A stretch of DNA of 27,818 nucleotides from JADKFD01 sp050250665 (lineage in GTDB: Bacteria; Pseudomonadota; Gammaproteobacteria; Xanthomonadales; SZUA-5): positions 1 to 27,818 of the forward strand of contig JBFWOF010000068.1 of the NCBI GenBank assembly GCA_050250665.1. Reading direction: 5' to 3'. Numbering within the stretch: the first letter of the stretch is position 1; every line of letters begins with the position of its first letter. Below, one piece after another: positions 16,943 through 24,357 of the stretch. Under the pieces are notes generated by a model. It ran no database searches, was not told the origin of the DNA, and saw nothing but the letters and a program-made list of their open reading frames with translations. The position numbers and the translations under genes are program-made.

Positions 16943-19291
16943 ATGCGCGGCTTGCGCATGCCCGCCCGGCTGCGGCGATGGTGGTGGCTACCACTGCTCA
17001 TCGCCGCAGCCGTGTTTGCGGCAGACCGGCTGTATCCACCGCCACTGGAGCGCATCGATGCGCCGGGCAGTGCCCTGGTGCTGGCGCGAGATGGAACACC
17101 ACTGCGGGCGTTTGCCGATGCTGACGGGATCTGGCGTTACCGCACGCGCCTGGATCAGGTCGCGCCGGTCTACGTGGATGCGCTGCTCAGCTACGAAGAT
17201 CGCTGGTTCTTCCGCCACCCAGGTGTCAATCCGGCCAGTCTGCTGCGGGCACTGCTGCAGGCCAGCCTCAATGGCGAGATCGTCTCCGGCGGCTCCACAC
17301 TGACCATGCAGGTCGCGCGCATGCTGGAGGCCATTCCGCGCACGCCACTCGGCAAACTCAAGCAATGCTGGCGCGCGCTGCAGCTGGAATGGCGCTTCAG
17401 CAAGTCCGAGATCCTGGAGATGTACCTCAACCTCGCGCCCTTCGGTGGCACCATCGAAGGCGTGCAGGCGGCCAGCTACGCCTATCTCGGCAAGTCGGCC
17501 GACCGCCTCAGCGATGCCGAAGCCGCATTGCTGGTCGTGCTGCCACAGTCGCCCAGCCGTTGGCGCCCCGATCGCCATCCCGATCGGGCGCAGAGCGCGC
17601 GCGACAAGGTGATCCGGCGGCTGGTCGAACAGGGTGCCTGGACCGCCGCCCGCGGCGATGACGCCCGCATCGAACAGGTGGCCGCCCGCCGGCTGCGGCC
17701 GCCCATGGTTGCGCCGCTACTGGCGCGGCGCTTGCGCCAGAGCCAGCCAGGGCAAGCGATCATTCACAGCACCATTGATCTGGCGATTCAGAACCGGGTG
17801 GAGGCGCGCGTGCGCTCCCGCTTGCGACGTCTGCCGGAGCACAATTCGATGGCGGTGCTGGTGGTCGACAACGGCAACGCGGAAACCCTGGCCTACGTCG
17901 GATCGGCGGATCTGCTGGCCGACGACCGGGCCGGCCATGTCGACATGATCCGGGCACCACGTTCACCCGGATCGACCCTGAAACCCATGCTCTATGGCAT
18001 GGCCCTGGACCAGGGACTGATCCACTCGATGAGCCTGCTGATCGACGCCCCGCAATCCTTCGACGGCTATCAACCCAGCAATTTTGCCGAGCGCTTCCAG
18101 GGTCCGGTCAGCGCCAGCCAGGCCCTGCGGCTGTCCTTGAACGTGCCGGCAGTCGATCTGCTGGATCGGGTCGGGGTGGTGCGCTTCGCCTCGACGCTGG
18201 AAAATGCCGGTCTGCGACTGCGCATGGCCGAGGGCGCTACGCCCAATCTGTCGCTGATCCTCGGCGGCGGTGCCACCACGCTGGAAGAACTGGTGGGCAG
18301 CTACCTGGCCCTGGCTCGCGAGGGCCGCGCGGCGCGACCGCGTCTGCAGGCCAGCGACCCCCTGCAGGAGCGCTATCTGATGAGCCCGGGAGCGGCCTTC
18401 ATCGTCCGCCGCATGCTCGAGCGCGATCCCAACGACAACCTGGGGACGGCGCAGTACGACACCGCCAGCCGGGTCAGCCTGGCCTGGAAGACCGGCACCA
18501 GTTATGGCTATCGCGACAGCTGGGCGCTGGCGGTCACGCCCGAGTACACCATCGGGGTCTGGATCGGCCGCCCCGACGGCACGCCGCAGCCGGGGCAATT
18601 CGGCGCGATCACCGCCCTGCCCCTGCTGATTGAAGTGGCCGACAGCCTGCCCACCCGCAAGACCCGCGATCTGGGCACACCGCCAGTGACGGTCAGCCAG
18701 CGCGAAATCTGCTGGCCGCTGGGCACCGAGCCCGACCCGCAACAACCTGAGTTCTGCCATCGTCGCTTGGATGCCTGGGTACTCAACAACACCGTGCCGC
18801 CGACCTTTGCCGATCGCCAGTCCAGCCACTGGCAGGGTAGCCTGCTGCAGTACTGGCGCGATCCGGTCAGCCGCAAGCGCCTGAACCTGAGTTGCCTCAG
18901 ACCCGATTCGCGCCTGATCACGGTGGCCCGCTGGCCGGCGCTGGCCTACCCCTGGCTGTCCACGGGTCTGCGCCGGCGCTCCGAGCTGCCGCCGCTGGCG
19001 CCCGGCTGTAGCGCCGATGAGTACAGCACCGGCCTGCGCATCGCCGGCATCAACGACGGCAGCGTGCTGCGCGCGCCCAGCAACCGTCATGGCCCCATCC
19101 GCACCCAGGTGCAGGCGCTAGGCACCGACGGCGAAGTGCGCTGGCTGTTGAACGACCGCTATCTCGGCAAGACCCAGGGTCCGGCCATGCTCGATCTTTC
19201 ATTCGAAACCTCCGGCGATCAACACCTGGTGGCCATCGATCCAGCCGGCCGCTACGACGGCATTCGGGTCAGGACCATACTGAGTCCGTAG
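16943..19291 (+). CDS. pbpC: Penicillin-binding protein 1C (PBP1C)
   Basis: A 782-residue inner-membrane peptidoglycan synthase with both glycosyltransferase and transpeptidase domains. A single N-terminal membrane anchor (12-27) is followed by a GT51 domain (about 55-225) with catalytic Glu85 in SYEDRWFFRHPGV and the motif GGSTLTMQ (116-123). The transpeptidase domain (about 300-560) has active Ser344 in STLK, SLN at 398-400 and KTGT from 516. The C-terminal region (about 570-782) is the BiPBP_C domain with cysteines in the 570-680 stretch. The length matches the E. coli 770. It sits 7 nt after the macroglobulin gene, forming the conserved pair in which PBP1C is proposed to repair the wall while the macroglobulin traps attacking proteases. 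An in-frame ATG at 16958 is an alternative start. Confidence 0.96.
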   Translation: MRGLRMPARLRRWWWLPLLIAAAVFAADRLYPPPLERIDAPGSALVLARDGTPLRAFADADGIWRYRTRLDQVAPVYVDALLSYEDRWFFRHPGVNPASLLRALLQASLNGEIVSGGSTLTMQVARMLEAIPRTPLGKLKQCWRALQLEWRFSKSEILEMYLNLAPFGGTIEGVQAASYAYLGKSADRLSDAEAALLVVLPQSPSRWRPDRHPDRAQSARDKVIRRLVEQGAWTAARGDDARIEQVAARRLRPPMVAPLLARRLRQSQPGQAIIHSTIDLAIQNRVEARVRSRLRRLPEHNSMAVLVVDNGNAETLAYVGSADLLADDRAGHVDMIRAPRSPGSTLKPMLYGMALDQGLIHSMSLLIDAPQSFDGYQPSNFAERFQGPVSASQALRLSLNVPAVDLLDRVGVVRFASTLENAGLRLRMAEGATPNLSLILGGGATTLEELVGSYLALAREGRAARPRLQASDPLQERYLMSPGAAFIVRRMLERDPNDNLGTAQYDTASRVSLAWKTGTSYGYRDSWALAVTPEYTIGVWIGRPDGTPQPGQFGAITALPLLIEVADSLPTRKTRDLGTPPVTVSQREICWPLGTEPDPQQPEFCHRRLDAWVLNNTVPPTFADRQSSHWQGSLLQYWRDPVSRKRLNLSCLRPDSRLITVARWPALAYPWLSTGLRRRSELPPLAPGCSADEYSTGLRIAGINDGSVLRAPSNRHGPIRTQVQALGTDGEVRWLLNDRYLGKTQGPAMLDLSFETSGDQHLVAIDPAGRYDGIRVRTILSP

Positions 19292-19293
19292 CG

Positions 19294-19334
19294 GCACGGG
19301 GCACGGGGCACGGGGCACGGGGACGGGGCACGGG
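19294..19334. repeat. Heptanucleotide tandem repeat GCACGGG
   Basis: Four exact GCACGGG units (19294-19321), one shortened unit GACGGG (19322-19327) and one more exact unit (19328-19334) begin 2 nt after the pbpC stop. The gene-free stretch 19292-19667 contains only repeats: this one, the flanking inverted arms, a nested stem element and a dispersed repeat copy. Confidence 0.85.
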
Positions 19335-19453
19335 GAAGAGGCCGCGAGTTTCGGTGGGTTCGACCTCCGGTCGAACGCTCTTTACGGTTCCCCGGCCAGA
19401 AGCGTCGGCGCGCAGCGCTGACCCACAAGAGCAAAGCTTCAGCCTTTGTTGAT

Positions 19454-19552
19454 GCGTCATTGCGAGGAACGCAGTGACGAAGCAATCCAGTGCTTCTGCA
19501 GCTGTGTCTCTGGATTGCTTCCCCCGGATCGAGTCCGGGGTCGCAATGACGC
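19454..19552. repeat. Nested stem element, GCGTCATTGCGA type
   Basis: The outer arms GCGTCATTGCGA (19454-19465) and TCGCAATGACGC (19541-19552) are perfect 12-bp complements. Inner arms GAAGCAATCCAG (19479-19490) and CTGGATTGCTTC (19510-19521) are also perfect. Between inner and outer right arms sits a separate hairpin CCCCGGA/TCCGGGG (19522-19540). Similar GTCATTGCGAGGA...GAAGCAATCC elements are, from memory, widespread intergenic repeats in bacteria. A MITE-like origin is likely. Confidence 0.8.
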
Positions 19553-19563
19553 CGGGGGTTCGT

Positions 19564-19607
19564 GGCCCGTGCGCAGTGTCGGGCCGATACACGCGGCTCG
19601 CAATAAC
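19564..19607. repeat. Dispersed repeat, copy B
   Basis: A 44-base segment beginning GGCCCGTGCGCAGTGTCGGG matches the copy at 24257-24300 at 38 of 44 positions and shares its first 19 bases with 6-24. Copies B and C each lie beside a hairpin-type repeat, as if they belong to a composite intergenic element. Confidence 0.7.
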
Positions 19608-19667
19608 ACCCGTCTCGCCAGCCCCTGCTCTTCCCCTGCCCCCTGCCCCCGCTCTTCCCGTGCCCCG

Positions 19668-20219
19668 TCAAAGCATGCCCGTCTCAAGCTTGGCCGCTTC
19701 GCTCATCATGTTCTGGTTCCACGGCGGATCGAACACCAGTTCGACCTCGGCTTCGCTGATGGTCGGTATCAGTTCCACCTTGGACTGCACGTCACTGACC
19801 AGGGTGTCGCCCATGCCGCAACCGGGCGCAGTCAGGGTCATCTTGATCTCGGCGCGGCGCTGGCCGTCGTCCAGACGGAACAGATTGCACTCGTAGACCA
19901 GACCCAGATCGACGATGTTGACCGGAATTTCCGGATCGAAACAGGTACGCAGCTGCTCCCAGACCAGCACTTCCACATCATGGTCCGAGGCGCCTTCGGC
20001 CAGTTCCGGCAAGGCCATCGGCGGCTTGCCGATGGCGTCGGCATCGGTGCCGGCAATCCGGAACAGATTGCCTTCCACGTAGACCGTGAAACTGCCACCC
20101 AGGGCCTGGGTGATGTAGCCAACGCTGCCGGCTGGCAGGCTGACCACCTCGCCGCTCGGCACCATCACCGCCTGGCAATCTCTTTCGAACTTCACCGGTT
20201 CGCTGGTTCTGCTGTACAT
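19668..20219 (-). CDS. sufT: Iron-sulfur cluster assembly protein SufT (DUF59/MIP18)
   Basis: A 183-residue cytoplasmic protein of the SufT type, an accessory factor in maturing iron-sulfur proteins. Residues 1-80 carry the SufT-specific start (FERDCQAVMVPSGE, LPAGSVGYITQALGGSFTVYV). A MIP18/DUF59 domain follows at about 85-180, with FDPEIPVNIVDLGLVYE and MTLTAPGCGMG, the latter holding the conserved cysteine. The frame is open to 20291, but the ATG at 20219 gives the normal family length and N-terminus. The ribosome binding site is weak. No other suf gene is in the window, and it converges on pbpC across a repeat-filled spacer. Confidence 0.93.
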   Translation of the reverse strand: MYSRTSEPVKFERDCQAVMVPSGEVVSLPAGSVGYITQALGGSFTVYVEGNLFRIAGTDADAIGKPPMALPELAEGASDHDVEVLVWEQLRTCFDPEIPVNIVDLGLVYECNLFRLDDGQRRAEIKMTLTAPGCGMGDTLVSDVQSKVELIPTISEAEVELVFDPPWNQNMMSEAAKLETGML

Positions 20220-20281
20220 GCTGGTCGCGATCTCACTCGAACAGGGGTCAGGCCAGGCTCTGGCCACACTTGCTGGGGATC

Positions 20282-20319
20282 CTCTGAACAAGTTACGTGG
20301 TCACGTAAATTGTTCAGAG
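20282..20319. promoter_or_regulatory. Long palindrome between sufT and the sensor gene
   Basis: Arms 20282-20299 and 20302-20319 are complementary at 17 of 18 positions around a 2-base centre, with ends CTCTGAACAA and TTGTTCAGAG and an inner TTACGTG/CACGTAA. Located between divergent starts and overlapping a putative -35, it looks like an operator. It could also be a hairpin in the sufT leader. Confidence 0.6.
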
Positions 20320-20337
20320 TATTCCTAGCTCTACAAT
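20310..20337 (+). promoter_or_regulatory. Candidate sigma-70 promoter for the GGDEF sensor
   Basis: TTGTTC (20310-20315) and TACAAT (20332-20337) are 16 bp apart, the -10 matching consensus at 5 of 6 positions and the -35 at only 3. The -35 lies inside the right arm of the palindrome at 20282-20319, so a protein bound there would compete with RNA polymerase. The gene starts 46 bp further on. Confidence 0.5.
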
Positions 20338-20383
20338 ACCCGGTCATCATCCTCAAAACCGCCACTGCACAGGGCTCGCACGG

Positions 20384-23300
20384 GTGCCAGTTCAGCCCCA
20401 GCTCTCGCCACGCGTCATCCACCGACATTCCCGTTGCCGATGGCCGGGGATCGTTGTGGCCGTGTTGCTGTGCCTCATGGCCCTCAGCGCCCACGCGCTG
20501 GACCCGGACAAGGCCTTCCGCCACTACGTCATTGACCAGTGGGGCATCGAAGACGGTTTGCCGCAGCTCTCGGTACTGTCGATCGCACAGGATACGACCG
20601 GATACCTGTGGCTGACGACCCAGAATGGCGTGGCCCGCTTCGATGGCGTCCGCTTTCGCGTCTACAACGTCGAGAATACGCCAGCGCTGCGTGCAAGCAT
20701 CATCGACAAGACTCATCTGGCTGCAGACGGCAGTCTGTGGTTTGGCTCGAATCGTGGTCTGACCCGCTTTCTGGACGGCGAATGGGCCGGTATCGACCTG
20801 ATACCCGGCAAGGACGTGGCCATCGGTGCCCTGCTCAATGACATGGACGGACGGGTACTGGTCGGCACCGAAAGCGGCCTGTTTCGGGTGGATGGCAAGA
20901 AGGTCGAGTCGCCGGTACTTGCCGGCGTGGCGGTGCACTCGCTGGCACGTATAGGCAGCACGGTTTACGCCGGCAGCAACGGTGTAGTCATTGAGCTGAA
21001 GGCCGGCAAATCACGCTCGATCGCCATTCCCGGCGCCGCGGATGCGCCGGCGGTGATGGCCTTGCTGCCCACACCCGAAGGCCTGCTCGCCGGCACTCGG
21101 CGAGGACTGTTCCAGCGCAGCGGCGATGGCTGGGTGATTCCCGCCTGGGCGCAGCCCCTGGCCATGCACCGCATCGAAGCGCTGTATAGGGACAACGATG
21201 CCAATGTGTGGATCGGCACCACCCAAGGGCTGTATCGCTACCACCCGCGGCTGGGTCTTGAGCATTGCCTGACCGCACAATTGGGCGACAACGCCTGGAT
21301 CTCCAGCCTCTTCGAGGACCGTGAGGGCAATCTTTGGGTGGGCAGCCTCACCCACAGCCTGACCCGGGTGTGGAACGGCTGGGTAGCACGCCTCAGCCTG
21401 GAAGAGGGCTTGTCCGACGCCTTCGTCTGGAGCGTGCTCAGCGACGACAGCGGGCGGGTCTGGATAGGCACCAATACCGGGGTCGAGGAAATGAGCCCCA
21501 ACGGCGCCGTGCGCTTGCTCACCAGCACCCGCGAGCTGCCCGATTCCTCGGTCTACGATCTTTATCGCACCCAGAATGGCGATCTGCTGGTGGGCACCCG
21601 TGCCGGACTGGCGCGCTGGGATGGTCACACGCTGTCCCGTGATGCGATCTGGGAGCCGATCGCGCAATCGGCCATCCGTGCCATCGTCGAGGAAACGCCC
21701 GGTCAACTCTGGATAGGAACCGATCAGGGCCTTTACATTCAATCGGAAGGCAACCTGGCACGCATCGGACCCGAGCAGGGACTGACCGAAGCCAGGGTCC
21801 GGGCACTGGCCCAGTCTCAGCACGGTGAGATCTGGGTGGGTACCGAACGCGGCGTATTCCGCGGTATCAACGGCCGCTATCGACGTCTGGACCAGCCACC
21901 GGCACTGACACCTGCGCTGATCACCGCCATCGTCCCCTGGCGTGACAATCGTTTCCTGATCACCAGCATGGACGCCGGTTTGTTCATCGGTGCCGCCGGC
22001 GATTTCCGCCAGATCACAACCACCGACGGCCTGCCCTTCAACAGCGCCTTTGCCGCCATCGCCGACGGTGGCTGGGTCTATGTCAGCAGCCCTGAAGGTG
22101 TCTACCGGATCACCGAGAGCGATCTGGATCGCTTCCATCGTGAAGGAGGCCGACTGGAAGTCGACATGGTCGTTCAGACCGGATCGCAGCATCCGGGCGC
22201 CCTGCGTGCACGCTGCTGCAATGGCGGCGCACAGGCTCGGATCACCCGCGCCAACGGCAGCCTCTGGCTGCCGACGCTGGAAGGCGTGCTGCGCCTCGAT
22301 ACCGGCAAGATCCGTCGCAGCTCACTGCCGCCGCCCGCGGTGGCCGAATCGATCGAACACCTGGGTGTGACCTACGAGGGCCAGGGCCCATTCCAGCTGG
22401 ACGGCAGCAGCGGCGACGTGGCCATCCAGTTTTCGGGTCTGGCCCTGCAGGACCCCAACGGTCTGCGTTTCCGCTATCGACTGATCGGCTATGACTCGCG
22501 CTGGCGCTCGGCCGGGGGACGACGCACGGTCTATTACACCAACCTCGCGCCGGGATCCTACCGCTTCGAAGCCGTGGCCAGCAGCAGCTCCGGATTGCTC
22601 AGCCCGGAGCCGGCGCAGTTGCGTTTTGAGCTGGTGCCACCCTTCTATCGGGCCTGGTGGTTCCTGGCGCTGATGGCCTTGATCGCGCTCGGTCTGGTGG
22701 CTTTGGGATGGAGCGGATACCGGCGCCGGGTGCAGGCCCGCGAGCATGCACTTGAACGCCAGATCCAGCAACGCACCGCCGAACTCGACCGCGCCAATGA
22801 ACGTCTGCGATCGGCCAATCGCGCGCTGCTGGAGGAATCTCAGACCGATGCACTGACGGGCTTGCGCAATCGCCGCTATCTGGCCCGGTACATGGCCGAG
22901 TGGCGCCTCGATGCCCACGACGACCGGCCCCAGCGGCTGGCATTCGTGCTGATCGATCTGGATCACTTCAAGCGCATCAACGATGTCCATGGTCACCTCG
23001 CCGGCGATGAGGTGCTGCGACAACTGGCCGATGTCCTGTCCGAATTCACCGGCAGCGACGGATTTCCGCTGCGCTGGGGGGGTGAGGAATTCATGCTGGT
23101 GCTGGCGGCGGAAGCCATCGCCGACCCCGAGCAATACTGCGAGAGCCTGCGCCAGCGCATCAGCACGAAATCCTTCGGACACTCGGGCAACCACAGCAGC
23201 CACGTGAGCGCCTCCATCGGCTATGCCCTGTTCCCGGCATTGGCCGACCGCAGCGATGCCAACGACTGGAACCTGTCACTGGAACTGGCCGACGCCGGCC

Positions 23301-23473
23301 TGTACCTGATCAAATCCGGCGGTCGCAATGGCTGGGCCATCGTGCAGGCCCGCGCACGCGCCGGCGCTTCGGCATTTTCGGGTGGTGTCAGCGGCCGACT
23401 GGATCGACTGGAGCGCGAGGGACTGATCCAGATTGACACCGGACCGCGACGACGCGGCGGCGATCGGCACTGA
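20384..23473 (+). CDS. Periplasmic propeller sensor with GGDEF diguanylate cyclase
   Basis: A 1029-residue inner-membrane sensor that should make cyclic di-GMP in response to a periplasmic signal. A signal peptide (cleavage near SAHALD, about residue 38) leads into a periplasmic two-bladed-type propeller of Reg_prop repeats (about 50-640; repeated LWxGTxxGLxRxxxG). A Y_Y_Y domain follows (about 660-755, GLRFRYRLIGYDSRW), then one membrane helix (about 763-785), a short coiled coil and a GGDEF domain (about 825-985). The active site is GGEEF (899-903), with DLDHFKRINDVHGH upstream, so catalysis is likely. No RxxD inhibitory site is present before it. The start is GTG at 20384, with AGGG 9 nt upstream, since no in-frame ATG precedes the signal peptide core. 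Confidence 0.93.
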   Translation: MPVQPQLSPRVIHRHSRCRWPGIVVAVLLCLMALSAHALDPDKAFRHYVIDQWGIEDGLPQLSVLSIAQDTTGYLWLTTQNGVARFDGVRFRVYNVENTPALRASIIDKTHLAADGSLWFGSNRGLTRFLDGEWAGIDLIPGKDVAIGALLNDMDGRVLVGTESGLFRVDGKKVESPVLAGVAVHSLARIGSTVYAGSNGVVIELKAGKSRSIAIPGAADAPAVMALLPTPEGLLAGTRRGLFQRSGDGWVIPAWAQPLAMHRIEALYRDNDANVWIGTTQGLYRYHPRLGLEHCLTAQLGDNAWISSLFEDREGNLWVGSLTHSLTRVWNGWVARLSLEEGLSDAFVWSVLSDDSGRVWIGTNTGVEEMSPNGAVRLLTSTRELPDSSVYDLYRTQNGDLLVGTRAGLARWDGHTLSRDAIWEPIAQSAIRAIVEETPGQLWIGTDQGLYIQSEGNLARIGPEQGLTEARVRALAQSQHGEIWVGTERGVFRGINGRYRRLDQPPALTPALITAIVPWRDNRFLITSMDAGLFIGAAGDFRQITTTDGLPFNSAFAAIADGGWVYVSSPEGVYRITESDLDRFHREGGRLEVDMVVQTGSQHPGALRARCCNGGAQARITRANGSLWLPTLEGVLRLDTGKIRRSSLPPPAVAESIEHLGVTYEGQGPFQLDGSSGDVAIQFSGLALQDPNGLRFRYRLIGYDSRWRSAGGRRTVYYTNLAPGSYRFEAVASSSSGLLSPEPAQLRFELVPPFYRAWWFLALMALIALGLVALGWSGYRRRVQAREHALERQIQQRTAELDRANERLRSANRALLEESQTDALTGLRNRRYLARYMAEWRLDAHDDRPQRLAFVLIDLDHFKRINDVHGHLAGDEVLRQLADVLSEFTGSDGFPLRWGGEEFMLVLAAEAIADPEQYCESLRQRISTKSFGHSGNHSSHVSASIGYALFPALADRSDANDWNLSLELADAGLYLIKSGGRNGWAIVQARARAGASAFSGGVSGRLDRLEREGLIQIDTGPRRRGGDRH

Positions 23474-23527
23474 AGCTCCAGAGTCGGCGCAGACCGCTGC
23501 CAGCTGGCATCATCCCCGGCTTCCTGG

Positions 23528-23992
23528 ATGGCTGGCCTGCGCATGCGCTTCATCAACATACTGCTTGGCGTGATTGCCGCACTGCTGGCGGCAACGGCCG
23601 TGGGTGCGATCTGGTCGCTGTTTGGCCTGGCCGGCAGCGGCCGCGCCAGCTGGATGGCGGCTCCCAGCGCGCTGGCGCTGGCGGCGGTGCTGCGCTTCAA
23701 CAACCATCCGCCTGGCCTGCTTCGGGCCGTGCTCTGCCTGCTGCTGCTGGCATTGACCATTGCTTACGCCAACTGGCTGATTGCCGCCGGCTTCATTGCC
23801 GCGCAGATGGGACTGGGCTTGCTGGATGCCATCCGCATCATCGGCCTCGATATGGCCTATGCCGTGGCCCGGGCGCAGAACACCGTGGTCGACTTCGGCT
23901 GGTATGGCGCTGCGCTGATTCTGGCCTTTGGCCTGGGCTGGACCCAGCCCGGCGAAATGCCCGCCAAGGCAGTCCGAAAGAAGCGCGGCTGA
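23528..23992 (+). CDS. Small multi-spanning membrane protein of unknown function
   Basis: A 154-residue protein I do not recognise. It has about four hydrophobic segments (roughly 8-34, 42-56, 64-105 which may be two helices, and 122-138) and a basic C-terminal tail (KAVRKKRG). It lies 54 bp after the GGDEF sensor on the same strand with no terminator seen between, so it may be cotranscribed with it. The start at 23528 lacks a clear ribosome binding site, and the in-frame ATG at 23543 (MRFINILLG) is equally plausible. GC-rich codon use matches its neighbours, and the membrane pattern supports a real gene. Confidence 0.7.
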   Translation: MAGLRMRFINILLGVIAALLAATAVGAIWSLFGLAGSGRASWMAAPSALALAAVLRFNNHPPGLLRAVLCLLLLALTIAYANWLIAAGFIAAQMGLGLLDAIRIIGLDMAYAVARAQNTVVDFGWYGAALILAFGLGWTQPGEMPAKAVRKKRG

Positions 23993-24065
23993 GAGGATCG
24001 TCGTTGCCTGCGGTACCAGATCACTAGTGCCGGGATCTCTGCCTTTCGGCAAGCGCCCGCTTGAT

Positions 24066-24146
24066 GTAGCCCGAAGTGCGCGCAGCGCTCTGCGGGCGGT
24101 GACGCGAAAGAGCGTCGGGGAGCCGCTGCGCGGCTCACCGGGCTAC
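24066..24146. repeat. Palindromic intergenic repeat, GTAGCCCG ends
   Basis: GTAGCCCG (24066-24073) and CGGGCTAC (24139-24146) are perfect inverted ends of an 81-bp GC-rich element with further short internal stems. Bases 23993-24357 contain no credible gene. They hold this element, two more repeats and a hairpin after pntB. Confidence 0.65.
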
Positions 24147-24162
24147 GCGGGTTTTGATCACT

Positions 24163-24238
24163 TGTAGGAGCGCCCTTGCGGCGCGATCAAGGGTGTGGAT
24201 CGGCGCTTCGCCGGTCGCGACGCGAGGTCGCTCCTGCA
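24163..24238. repeat. Palindromic intergenic repeat, TGTAGGAGCG type
   Basis: TGTAGGAGCG (24163-24172) and CGCTCCTGCA (24229-24238) are inverted ends matching at 9 of 10 positions, with an interior of CGCGATC, GGCGCTTCGCC and GTCGCGACGCGAGG. From memory, TGTAGGAGCG-ended hairpins are frequent in Xanthomonadales and Pseudomonas spacers. Confidence 0.75.
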
Positions 24239-24256
24239 GGCCAGCTTGTGGCTCAT

Positions 24257-24300
24257 GGCCCGTGCACAGTGTCGGGCCGATGCACCAGGCTCGCAACGAC
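24257..24300. repeat. Dispersed repeat, copy C
   Basis: A 44-base segment beginning GGCCCGTGCACAGTGTCGGG matches copy B (19564-19607) at 38 of 44 positions, in the same orientation on the plus strand. It follows the TGTAGGAGCG element directly. Confidence 0.7.
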
Positions 24301-24306
24301 GCCGAT

Positions 24307-24340
24307 GGTGCATCCGCCTCCCTGCGGAAGCGGACGCACC
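24307..24340 (-). terminator. Hairpin downstream of pntB
   Basis: Arms 24307-24317 and 24330-24340 form an 11-bp stem with a 12-base loop. On the minus-strand transcript the one imperfect pair is G-U, so the stem is complete in that direction only. It starts 17 nt after the pntB stop. There is no T-run, so it is a moderate terminator candidate. Confidence 0.45.
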
Positions 24341-24357
24341 CCACCGGTGCCCGGCGA

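Larger units (their letters stand above)
19322..19669. repeat. Inverted arms bounding the pbpC-sufT spacer
   Basis: GACGGGGCACGGGGAAGAG (19322-19340) has a reverse-complement partner CTCTTCCCGTGCCCCGTC (19652-19669), matching except for one missing base. The right arm overlaps the stop codon of sufT. Together they enclose about 310 bp of other repeats, like the ends of a non-coding mobile cassette, though no target duplication was found. Confidence 0.6.

Noticed and set aside
15772..17055. 427-residue minus-strand frame across the macroglobulin-pbpC junction
   Set aside because: Antisense to two well-supported genes with no ribosome binding site or domain likeness.
19454..19552. tRNA or structured RNA gene
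   Set aside because: The stems do not form a cloverleaf and the ends resemble a known kind of intergenic repeat.
23076..23082. Seven-base G run in the GGEEF active-site codons
   Set aside because: It is explained by the required Trp-Gly-Gly codons in a conserved motif; a slippage role is less likely than for the autotransporter tract.
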